Origin: Rhodopirellula maiorica SM1
Lineage (GTDB): Bacteria > Planctomycetota > Planctomycetia > Pirellulales > Pirellulaceae
Reading direction: 5' to 3'
Assembly: GCF_000346295.1 (NCBI RefSeq)
Contig: NZ_ANOG01000965.1
Location: 1 to 33,966 of the forward strand
DNA length: 33,966 nt
Position numbers and translations under genes: made by a program. Shown in pieces: positions 27,098 through 33,966 of this stretch. Each line of letters begins with the position of its first letter. Within the stretch, counting starts at the first letter, position 1. Under the pieces are notes generated by a model. It worked only from the letters and a program-made list of their open reading frames with translations, did no database searches and was not told the origin of the DNA.

Positions 27098-28000
27098 ATG
27101 AAGCGACGTCAATTTTGTCAGCTCGCTGCGACCAGTGCGGCAGCTTGCTTGGCACCGCAGGCGATGGCCAGCGAGTCTGCCCCATGGCATCCCCGGTACC
27201 TGCTGGGCTCGTGTCTATACGGTTACGCCCCGGTGGCCGACGTGGTTGCCGAAGTTCGCAAGACCGGCGCCAACGCTATTGATATTTGGCCCAAGGTGCA
27301 TGGGAACCAACGCGAGCAAATCGATGCGATGGGGACCGATGCATTTGCGGACTTGCTGGCCAAGCATGAGGTGCAACTGGGATGTTTGACACAGTACAAA
27401 TTGGGGCCGTTTCGTTTGCAGGAAGAGATGCGATTCGCCCAGAAATTGGGCTGCAAAACGATCGTCGCGGGCGGATCAGGCCCCAAGGGGTTGACGGGTA
27501 GCGAGTTAAAGCGAGCCGTTGGCGAATTTGCCGAGAAAATGAAGCCGCATCTCGCCGTGGCTGCGGAAACCGGTATCACGATTGCAATCGAAAACCACGC
27601 CAATAATCTGATTGAATCCCCTGATTCGATGAAATGGTTGATTGAATTGTGTCCTAGCCCGCAGCTAGGGATCGCATTGGCTCCCTATCATCTGCCGCAA
27701 GATCCGCAGGCATTGGCCGGTTTGATTCGCCAGTTGTGTCCGCGGATCGAAGTGTTCTACGCGTGGCAGCACGGAATGGGGAGCACGAAAAAACAGGCTC
27801 GTGAATTAGAGATGCAACAAATGCCGGGCCGTGGCCAACTCGACTTTGCTCCACTGATGCAGGCACTTGCTGAGGAAAACTACTCGGGATGGACCGAGAT
27901 TTTTATGCACTCGTTCCCACGAGGCACCGCGATTGCCGACACGACCGCTGCTGTCACCGCCGACGTCAATCGTGCTCGAGATTACTTGACTTCCTTGTAA
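27098..28000 (+). CDS. Secreted sugar phosphate isomerase/epimerase-like TIM barrel
   Basis: A 300-residue protein of the xylose isomerase-like TIM barrel (AP endonuclease 2) family. The N-terminus MKRRQFCQLAATSAAACLA is a twin-arginine-type signal followed by a short leader (to about 25). Conserved ligand positions are Glu165 (TIAIENHANN), His198 (PYHLPQ), His225 (YAWQHGMG) and Glu267 (WTEIFMH). At the position where related enzymes usually have Asp in an LDPxH motif there is Ala195 (ALAPYH), so one metal ligand may be missing. It is the first gene of a tight operon with a DJ-1 protein, a pentahaem cytochrome and a propeller protein. Confidence 0.83.
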   Translation: MKRRQFCQLAATSAAACLAPQAMASESAPWHPRYLLGSCLYGYAPVADVVAEVRKTGANAIDIWPKVHGNQREQIDAMGTDAFADLLAKHEVQLGCLTQYKLGPFRLQEEMRFAQKLGCKTIVAGGSGPKGLTGSELKRAVGEFAEKMKPHLAVAAETGITIAIENHANNLIESPDSMKWLIELCPSPQLGIALAPYHLPQDPQALAGLIRQLCPRIEVFYAWQHGMGSTKKQARELEMQQMPGRGQLDFAPLMQALAEENYSGWTEIFMHSFPRGTAIADTTAAVTADVNRARDYLTSL

Positions 28001-28045
28001 GCCACCTACAACCCACCACTCCACAAACTCTTTTAGCGGCAAACA

Positions 28046-28624
28046 ATGACCATGGAAAAAGTATTGATTGTGATTGGTGATGCCAGCGAAACGTTGGACA
28101 CCATGTATCCGTATTACCGTTTGCAAGAAGCGGGATTCCAGCCCGTCGTCACGGCTCCCGAGAAACGGCGTTACCAAATGGTGATGCACGAGGTCAAAGC
28201 GGGATGGACGATCACCAAAGAATGGGAAGGCTATACGATCCAATGCGATGTGCCATTCAGTGAAGTCAACGAAGAAGAGTATGCCGGAATCATGTTCTCC
28301 GGTGGGCGGGCCCCTGAGTACATTCGTTACGACCAAGATTTGGTACGAATCACCAAGCATTTCTTTGCCACCAACAAGCCGATCGCATCGGTGTGCCACG
28401 GTGTCGAAATTCCGGCATATGCCGATTGCGTGCGTGGCCGCCGCATGGCGACGGTCCCCAAGTGTAAATTTGACCTCGAGGTTTGCGGCGGTACGTTTGT
28501 GGACGAGGCGTGCGTGGTCGATGGCAACCTTGTTAGCGGCCGGACGTTTCATGACAACGGTCACTACCTAGGTCCTTGGATCGACTTGTTGGTCAAAGCA
28601 CGTGACGGCGTTGTGGTGGTTTGA
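28046..28624 (+). CDS. DJ-1/PfpI-family protein
   Basis: A 192-residue protein of the class I glutamine amidotransferase-like fold. The nucleophile elbow is VCHGVEI with Cys117 followed by His118, and Glu15 near the N-terminus (GDASETLD) can pair with the Cys as in DJ-1/PfpI. The GMMFSGGRAPEYIR-like segment (residues 81-94) and RTFHDNGHYLGP (166-177) fit the family. Members act as glyoxalase-like or deglycase-type enzymes or peptidases; which applies here is open. It has no signal peptide, unlike its operon neighbours, so it is probably cytoplasmic. It starts 45 bases after the TIM-barrel gene and overlaps the cytochrome gene by one base. Confidence 0.88.
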   Translation: MTMEKVLIVIGDASETLDTMYPYYRLQEAGFQPVVTAPEKRRYQMVMHEVKAGWTITKEWEGYTIQCDVPFSEVNEEEYAGIMFSGGRAPEYIRYDQDLVRITKHFFATNKPIASVCHGVEIPAYADCVRGRRMATVPKCKFDLEVCGGTFVDEACVVDGNLVSGRTFHDNGHYLGPWIDLLVKARDGVVVV

Positions 28625-31152
28625 TGCGAAGCCTGTTTATTTGCATTTGGGCAGCGACGGTCGCATGGACATCGGCCTCGGCTGCCGAAGGTGTGCGACC
28701 GGATGCCGATTCCCGCCACGCTTCCTCGGCGCCGCCCATGGTGGCGGGGTTTGACCGGTTTGCACGGCACGGCGATATCGATGCCGTTGACGGTGGACGT
28801 TTGCTACTTGGCGAGCTGAGTTGCACTGCGTGTCATGCGAGCGGTGCTGCTGACCCTGAGACGAACGCCACTGTGTCAGCGATCACGCCAAAGCGAGGTC
28901 CGCGACTGCACAGCGCAGGGCGTCGCTATTCTCAAGCTTGGTTGGCCGACTTCATTGCCACGCCCCACCAAGTCAAACCCGGGACGACGATGCCCCATTT
29001 ACTGGAGAATCGTTCGCCACAACAACGACGCGAAATCGGCCACGCGATCGCTGCTTTCCTTGTCGACACGCAGCGGGCTGATTATCCCGAAATCAAAGCG
29101 ACCGGCGCTAATCCGGTGATGTTTGAGTTTTGGAAACGTGGCGATGCCGACCGTGGTAGCGAAATCTTTCACACTCGCGGCTGTGTCGCCTGTCATTCCA
29201 GCGACGCGGACTATGTTGTAGCGGGGGCAAACTCATCGCCCGTCGACACACTGTTAGATGAACTTGACCCCGAGGAACTGGCCGACATGGGGTTGGCCGG
29301 CGCGGCAAGACGTGTCGACTCAATTCCTCTAGGGGATTTGGCAGCCAAATACAGTCGCAAATCGTTGGCTCATTTCTTGCACGATCCGGCACATACGCGG
29401 CCAGCGCTACGGATGCCCGATTTTAAACTTTCCAGCAACGAGTGCGCGGATTTAGCCGAATATTTGCTGAGTGCCTATTCCTCAGAAAAGCTCTCGCGCG
29501 GCGAGCAAACCTCCTCTGAACAGTCGAGCGACAAAGCCGCAAACGATGCGGCACTGGTGCAGCGGGGACGTGAGTTATTTAGCGAATTGAACTGCGCCGC
29601 TTGTCATGATTCATCAATTAAATCTGCTGTGGCGAGGGCGAAACCCTTGTCGGCTGTCAATTTGGTCGCCGCAAATGGTTGTTTGGGGAATTCGCCACAG
29701 CGTCCCGTGCAATACTCGCTCGACTCGGTGCAGCGAGACGCCATTGCCAAAGCCATCGAAAGTGCCAAATCGGGGCAGCCGGTTTCCGCAAAGCAAAAAC
29801 TTGATGGCATCTTGTTGGCATCGAATTGTTATGGATGTCATCAGCGAGACGAGCTCGGAGGAATCGGTCGCTATCGGAAACCCTATTTCGAGACCACTGG
29901 TCACATCGATTTGGGTGACGAAGGCCGATTGCCGCCTCCGTTGACCGGCGTCGGTGCCAAACTGACCTCCACACACCTTACCAACGTCGTCTCGGGTAAA
30001 ACGCCTCCGATTCGTCCCTACATGCAAATCCAAATGCCGCGATTCTCGCAGGAGGTTGCTCACGCTGTGCCGAAGTTGTTCGCCAAAGTCGACGGCGTCA
30101 ACACGGCTGACGCAGCGCGGGTCTTTGGCGACACCAAAGACTTGGCTGACGTGGGACGCGAGTTGATGGATATCGGTTGTGTCCAATGTCACACATTTGC
30201 GGGCAACGCATTGCCGGGAGTGATGGGAGTTGATCTGAGCAAAATTCATTCTCGGATTCATCCCGCATGGTTCGAAGAGTTCTTGCTGAATCCCGGGGGT
30301 GTGAAAGCACGCACGAGAATGCCAACGTTTTTTGTCGACGGCAAAAGCCCAAGACCCGACCTGTTCGATGGCGATCCGAAGCGGCAAATCGCTGCGATGT
30401 GGGCCTATTTGAGCGAACTGCCGAAACATCCGCTGCCAAGCAAGATTGAAAAATCACGCGCAGATAACTACGAGCTTGCTCCAACAGATCAGCCATTGAT
30501 TTTACGGACTTTTATGCCGGGGGCCGGAACTCATGCAATCGCTGTCGGTTTTCCCGAACAAGTTCACTTTGCCTTTGATGCCGAACAAGTTCGACTGGCA
30601 ACGATTTGGCGAGGGCGGTTCCTTGATGCTCAGGGGACTTGGTTTGTCCGATTTGCGCCGCCAGCAGTTCCGTTAGGGCAAGCAGTCGTGGAATTTGTCG
30701 AGGGGTTTTCATTTGCCAAATTGGACCAAGCAAACCAAGCTTGGCCCACTGCGTCGGACGTGCGGTTTGGTGGCTATCGACTCGATCATGATCACTCGCC
30801 GGTATTTCTGTATGATTATGCCGGGCTGGAGATTACGGACCGAGTTGAACCATTGACATCCGGTAATCCACCGGCCACGCATCAAGAAACAAGATTGCGA
30901 CGAACGCTAACGTTGACCTCCATCGATTCTGCGGCGAACACGAATCCCCCTCCGCTTTGGTTTCGAGTGCATCGTGGCGATCGCCTGACGCAAATCAACG
31001 ATCACACGATGCAAAACGAAGCGGGGGTGACGATCGCTCTGCCGACATCGATTGCACGCGATGCGGAGCTTTTTCGGGGGGATGATGTTACCGAATGGCG
31101 TCTTCCTGTACGCGAATTTCCTTTCACAATCGAGGTTGACTATTCATGGTAA
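28624..31152 (+). CDS. Periplasmic pentahaem cytochrome c with C-terminal beta domain
   Basis: An 842-residue exported protein with a signal peptide (1-21). Five CxxCH motifs are visible: CTACH (67-71), CVACH (187-191), CAACH (324-328), CYGCH (402-406) and CVQCH (519-523). Met ligands are likely in TTMPHL, LRMPDF, QMPRF and TRMPTF, each about 50-80 residues after a CxxCH, as in class I cytochrome domains. Residues beyond about 620 contain no haem motif and look beta-rich. It is presumably an electron carrier in the periplasm. It begins at the ATG sharing its A with the DJ-1 stop, and its stop overlaps the following propeller gene by 7 bases, so co-translation with that putative dehydrogenase is likely. 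Confidence 0.9.
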   Translation: MRSLFICIWAATVAWTSASAAEGVRPDADSRHASSAPPMVAGFDRFARHGDIDAVDGGRLLLGELSCTACHASGAADPETNATVSAITPKRGPRLHSAGRRYSQAWLADFIATPHQVKPGTTMPHLLENRSPQQRREIGHAIAAFLVDTQRADYPEIKATGANPVMFEFWKRGDADRGSEIFHTRGCVACHSSDADYVVAGANSSPVDTLLDELDPEELADMGLAGAARRVDSIPLGDLAAKYSRKSLAHFLHDPAHTRPALRMPDFKLSSNECADLAEYLLSAYSSEKLSRGEQTSSEQSSDKAANDAALVQRGRELFSELNCAACHDSSIKSAVARAKPLSAVNLVAANGCLGNSPQRPVQYSLDSVQRDAIAKAIESAKSGQPVSAKQKLDGILLASNCYGCHQRDELGGIGRYRKPYFETTGHIDLGDEGRLPPPLTGVGAKLTSTHLTNVVSGKTPPIRPYMQIQMPRFSQEVAHAVPKLFAKVDGVNTADAARVFGDTKDLADVGRELMDIGCVQCHTFAGNALPGVMGVDLSKIHSRIHPAWFEEFLLNPGGVKARTRMPTFFVDGKSPRPDLFDGDPKRQIAAMWAYLSELPKHPLPSKIEKSRADNYELAPTDQPLILRTFMPGAGTHAIAVGFPEQVHFAFDAEQVRLATIWRGRFLDAQGTWFVRFAPPAVPLGQAVVEFVEGFSFAKLDQANQAWPTASDVRFGGYRLDHDHSPVFLYDYAGLEITDRVEPLTSGNPPATHQETRLRRTLTLTSIDSAANTNPPPLWFRVHRGDRLTQINDHTMQNEAGVTIALPTSIARDAELFRGDDVTEWRLPVREFPFTIEVDYSW

Positions 31153-32711
31153 TTCGCGTGCTTTGGATGATATGCATGTTGGTGTGCGGGGCGTCGATTG
31201 TGACGCCCCAAACGGTTTGGGCGGCCGACGAAAGTGATTACTACCGGATCGTTTCAATTGAGGTTGCTGAGGCGAGCGATTCGCGTTCTGCGAATTGGCA
31301 ACCGGCACCTGACGGTTTGGTGCTGGAAGTCAGCGGATTGACGGTCATGGACGATTCGCGGATTGCCGTCGCGATTCGCAAGGGAGAAGTCTGGATCATG
31401 GATGGTGTGTATGACGATCCGCCAGGCAATATCCAATATGAAAAATTCGCCTCGGCGCTACACGAACCGCTCGGATTGCTTTGGCATAACGATTCCTTCT
31501 ATGTCACCCAGCGATCCGAGCTGACTCGGATTCGCGACCGCGATGGGGATCGCGTTGCCGACGAATACTTGACTGTTGCCAAAGGTTGGGGCGTCACAGG
31601 ACACTACCACGAATATGCCTATGGACCGAAGCTGGATCGTGACGGCAATCTATGGATCACGCTGAATATTGGATTGGGTTTGAAGGGGGACCAGTTAACG
31701 CGGGCCGTTCAGAACAAAACGCTCGGATATCGGCAAGGGTTATGGCGTGGTTGGGGAATGAAGGTCACTCCGGACGGCGAGCTGATTCCGGTTTGTGCCG
31801 GGATGCGATCGCCCTCAGGGTTGGGGGCGAACGCCGAGGGGCAAATGTTCTATACTGACCAACAAGGCAACTGGGTCGGAACCAATACGCTGCATCACAT
31901 GCGTTCAGGAGCCTTTTTTCATCATGCGGAATCGTTGGCATCGATCGAACATCCCAAATCACCCATCCGCGATGTAACCTCGGTGCCCAATGGGTTGCCG
32001 TTCCCCGACGCGCTAAAAGCATTCCCGCAACTCGTTCCGCCGGTCGTGTGGTTTCCTTACAAAAAGATGGGGCAATCGGCGACCGACATCATGCTGGATG
32101 AAAGCGGCGGTAAATTTGGTCCGTTCGCTGGCCAATTGTTTGTCGGCGAGTTCACGCAAGCATCGATTCATCGTGTGTTTTTGGAGCAGGTCAACGGTCA
32201 ATATCAAGGTGCCTGTTTCCCGTTCCGCAGTGGGTTTGCGTCGGCGGTGTTGCGGATGGCTCAGGGGCATGACGGCAGCATGTTTGTCGGGCTGACCAAT
32301 CGTGGTTGGAGCAGTCTGGGGGCGGCGTCATATGGTTTGCAGCGTTTGGTATGGACGGGGAAAACGCCGTTGGAAATCAAAGAGATGCGGGCCAAGCATG
32401 ATGGTTTCGAGTTGACGTTTACGAAACCGGTCGATGTCAAAACGGCCGCCGATCCAGCGTCATATACGATGTCCAACTATACCTACCTATATCAATCTTC
32501 GTACGGCAGCGATGAGATTCAAACGCGGCCGTTGGCGATTCGCGAAGCAAAGGTGTCCAGCGATGGTTTGCGAGTTCACTTGGTCGTCGATGGATGCCGC
32601 GAAAAGTTCGTCCACGAACTGAACGCAACCGGGGTGCGAGGTCGAAGTGGTGATCCGCTGCTACATACTCATGCCTATTACACGCTGAATCAAATCCCGG
32701 CATCCGAGTAA
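31146..32711 (+). CDS. Secreted sorbosone-dehydrogenase-like beta-propeller protein
   Basis: A 521-residue protein with a signal peptide (1-26, VWA-ADES). The rest resembles the planctomycete 'membrane-bound dehydrogenase'/L-sorbosone dehydrogenase-like propellers: LTRIRDRDGDRVADEY, HYHEYAYGPKLDRDGNLW, LWRGWGMKVTPDGELIPVCAGMRSPSGLG (cited in part) and the calcium-site-like SATDIMLDESGGKFGPFAGQLFVGE. The C-terminal part (about 415-521) is a separate beta domain. Such proteins use PQQ or act without a known cofactor; this cannot be decided by eye. It is the last gene of the operon, coupled to the pentahaem cytochrome by a 7-base overlap, which makes that protein a likely electron partner. Confidence 0.84.
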   Translation: MVIRVLWMICMLVCGASIVTPQTVWAADESDYYRIVSIEVAEASDSRSANWQPAPDGLVLEVSGLTVMDDSRIAVAIRKGEVWIMDGVYDDPPGNIQYEKFASALHEPLGLLWHNDSFYVTQRSELTRIRDRDGDRVADEYLTVAKGWGVTGHYHEYAYGPKLDRDGNLWITLNIGLGLKGDQLTRAVQNKTLGYRQGLWRGWGMKVTPDGELIPVCAGMRSPSGLGANAEGQMFYTDQQGNWVGTNTLHHMRSGAFFHHAESLASIEHPKSPIRDVTSVPNGLPFPDALKAFPQLVPPVVWFPYKKMGQSATDIMLDESGGKFGPFAGQLFVGEFTQASIHRVFLEQVNGQYQGACFPFRSGFASAVLRMAQGHDGSMFVGLTNRGWSSLGAASYGLQRLVWTGKTPLEIKEMRAKHDGFELTFTKPVDVKTAADPASYTMSNYTYLYQSSYGSDEIQTRPLAIREAKVSSDGLRVHLVVDGCREKFVHELNATGVRGRSGDPLLHTHAYYTLNQIPASE

Positions 32712-32723
32712 CTCCGCTTTGCA

Positions 32724-32788
32724 CAACTACGTAGCCTAGGCTTCCAGTCTAGGTGGATTGCCGGAATGTTCCCGGCGCACGTAGTTTG
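32724..32788. repeat. Structured intergenic element (three-way-junction fold)
   Basis: CAACTACGT (32724-32732) pairs with ACGTAGTTTG (32779-32788) as a closing stem. Within it are two hairpins: CCTAGGC/GTCTAGG (32735-32741 and 32747-32753) and GCCGG/CCGGC (32760-32764 and 32772-32776). The arrangement predicts a three-way junction. Its TAGGCTTCCAG segment resembles the GTGGGATAGGC repeats elsewhere in the window. It follows the propeller gene and may be a repeat or a non-coding RNA. Confidence 0.6.
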
Positions 32789-32820
32789 CTGGCGGCAGTC
32801 GAGCGAATGACGGAACGCGA

Positions 32821-32829
32821 TGCTATACT
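32821..32829 (+). promoter_or_regulatory. Extended -10 promoter candidate
   Basis: TGCTATACT (32821-32829) matches the extended -10 pattern TGnTATAnT at all but one position. No good -35 box is present, as is common for extended -10 promoters. It would serve the small ORF and the ankyrin gene. Confidence 0.35.
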
Positions 32830-32948
32830 CAAGCCGCGACTTTCCTCGCAGCGACCCGCCACGGTATACACGGATGCAACGGCTAGTACGTCTGCGGTTG
32901 CCCCGTGATCGCATCGTTCGCCATCCACTTGTACTCGGAGAAGTTTCG

Positions 32949-33125
32949 ATGAGATCGATTCATGTTTGTGTTGTGATCTTGGCGTTCGTCTTTGTCACTC
33001 TTACGCAGTTCGCGTTCGCACTCATGATCGAAATCGACAATGACATTAAGGTTAATGCAAATTCTACGTCAAAACGGCGACGTGTTATCCCGAAGTCATC
33101 CATCGTTTATCTTCTTCGGATTTGA
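32949..33125 (+). CDS. Small putative secreted or membrane protein
   Basis: A 58-residue ORF starting at ATG 32949 with GGAG 8 bases upstream. It begins MRSIHVCVVILAFVFVTLTQ, a basic start and hydrophobic run that fits a signal peptide or single helix, then a polar and basic tail (SKRRRVIPKS). A longer frame upstream to 32820 has no such support. It ends six bases before the ankyrin gene and may be co-transcribed with it. No family is recognised and it could be spurious. Confidence 0.42.
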   Translation: MRSIHVCVVILAFVFVTLTQFAFALMIEIDNDIKVNANSTSKRRRVIPKSSIVYLLRI

Positions 33126-33131
33126 TCTTTC

Positions 33132-33791
33132 ATGAACCCACCTCGAAATGATGAACTTGTTCAGGCTGCGGTTGCGGGTGATTTTGAAACCGTCAAGCGA
33201 CTGATCGAAGCCGGTGCAGACCCGAACAGTGTCGACCAACATGGCATGGGCCCCCTGTTGAACTTCGATCCCGCAGTAACGCGGTATTTACTAGAGCACG
33301 GAGCTGATCCCGATCGGCAGCGAAACGAGAATATCTCTCCGGTGCTTGGCGCATCGGGCAATGTCGAGTGCATGCGTCTAATGTTAGAGGCTGGGGCGAA
33401 TGTCAATCGTGCTAGCGAACACAACGGCGAAACGGCCTTGCACGGGTACGCTGGCAGCAGTGACGTCAACGCGGTCCAGATGCTACTGGATTATGGTGCT
33501 GATCCGAACGCTCGGACGAAGCCTGGAATGAAAACATACTGTCTGTGGCGAGACGCGAGGGTGCGAGGAGAAACACCACTGCACCGTGCTGCTGCGTGGG
33601 GAAGTTCCGAAGTGATCCGATTGCTACTGGATGCAGACGCCGATCCAACCCTACGAGACGTCAACAAAGACACTCCGCTTAGCTGGGCCAGTTGGTATCG
33701 GCGAGATAAATCGATCATCGACCAACTCTGGTACGAAGGCTCCGGCGTCGGACCGGACTTTCCGCCGGACGAAGCCGCGACCCTGCAGTAG
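33132..33791 (+). CDS. Ankyrin-repeat protein
   Basis: A 219-residue protein made almost wholly of ankyrin repeats, each a helix-turn-helix unit used for protein binding. Repeat units are visible at about 5-36 (VKRLIEAGADPN), 38-62 (TRYLLEHGADPD), 65-97 (MRLMLEAGANVN), 98-129 (VQMLLDYGADPN) and 146-178 (TPLHRAAAWGSSEVIRLLLDADADP, cited in part). The final part (about 180-219) is a partial repeat and acidic tail. No signal peptide is seen, so it is probably cytoplasmic. The binding partner is unknown. Starts with ATG at 33132, six bases after the small ORF. Confidence 0.88.
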   Translation: MNPPRNDELVQAAVAGDFETVKRLIEAGADPNSVDQHGMGPLLNFDPAVTRYLLEHGADPDRQRNENISPVLGASGNVECMRLMLEAGANVNRASEHNGETALHGYAGSSDVNAVQMLLDYGADPNARTKPGMKTYCLWRDARVRGETPLHRAAAWGSSEVIRLLLDADADPTLRDVNKDTPLSWASWYRRDKSIIDQLWYEGSGVGPDFPPDEAATLQ

Positions 33792-33966
33792 CGTGTTCAC
33801 GTGGCATCCATGCGGGCGCTGCCGCATCGAACTGCGAGACATCTAAATGGGCGGATTCTGGCAACGTGGAAGCCCGCGTCGTCGCTGAATCGGTTAAATT
33901 GTCTCACGAAAACGCTCTCCTCAACCTCTAGACTTTTACTAATCCATGTTGCCCATGCTCAACTCG

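Noticed and set aside
29614-30429. Minus-strand ORF of 271 residues
   Set aside because: Antisense to the pentahaem cytochrome, whose five haem motifs establish the real frame.

Overview
The window looks like a chromosomal segment of a planctomycete, most likely a member of the Pirellulaceae (Rhodopirellula/Novipirellula-like). This is inferred from gene content, not from a database search. Supporting signs are a Cys-type sulfatase, a Gfo/Idh/MocA oxidoreductase, periplasmic beta-propeller proteins, a five-haem cytochrome c, an AraC regulator with a sugar-binding domain of the XylR type, non-ATG starts, weak ribosome binding sites, and structured intergenic repeats.

Layout. (1) 1-5666, + strand: the distal part of an Mrp/Mnh-type cation/proton antiporter operon. 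It holds the end of MnhB, then MnhC, three different antiporter-like (NuoL/M/N-type) subunits, and a small two-helix membrane protein between the second and third. All genes overlap or are nearly contiguous. (2) 5670-6148, - strand: a lipoprotein gene whose frame is broken in a run of ten G. (3) 6613-9425, + strand: a membrane PIN-TRAM protein, a small membrane protein and a secreted protein with one CxxCH motif. (4) 9469-12693, - strand: oxidoreductase, ispD and tyrS, probably co-transcribed. (5) 12912-15695, + strand: a membrane-anchored protein and a UvrD/PcrA helicase. (6) 15944-19841: gapA (-), a methyltransferase (+), an M50 protease with CBS domains (-) and a FucU/RbsD-type mutarotase (+). 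(7) 19937-25440, - strand: a PQQ-like propeller, a FetB-like permease, a sulfatase and an enolase-superfamily dehydratase. (8) 25773-32711: an AraC/XylR-like regulator (-) faces a tight + strand operon of a sugar isomerase-like TIM barrel, a DJ-1/PfpI protein, a pentahaem cytochrome c and a sorbosone-dehydrogenase-like propeller. (9) 32712-33791: a structured repeat, a small secreted ORF and an ankyrin-repeat protein.

How the genes fit together. Region 1 encodes part of one membrane complex coupling cation and proton movement. Region 8 reads as a regulated periplasmic oxidation unit: the propeller could oxidise a sugar-like substrate, the pentahaem protein could take the electrons, and the TIM barrel and DJ-1 protein could process products or damaged intermediates. 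The adjacent dehydratase and sulfatase suggest a wider catabolic neighbourhood for sulfated or unusual organic compounds. This last step is inference.

The points most worth checking are the poly-G frameshift, the regulator whose conserved N-terminus lies upstream of any ordinary start codon, the pentahaem/propeller operon, the His-rich insertion in MnhC, and several intergenic elements including one repeat family with three copies in this window.
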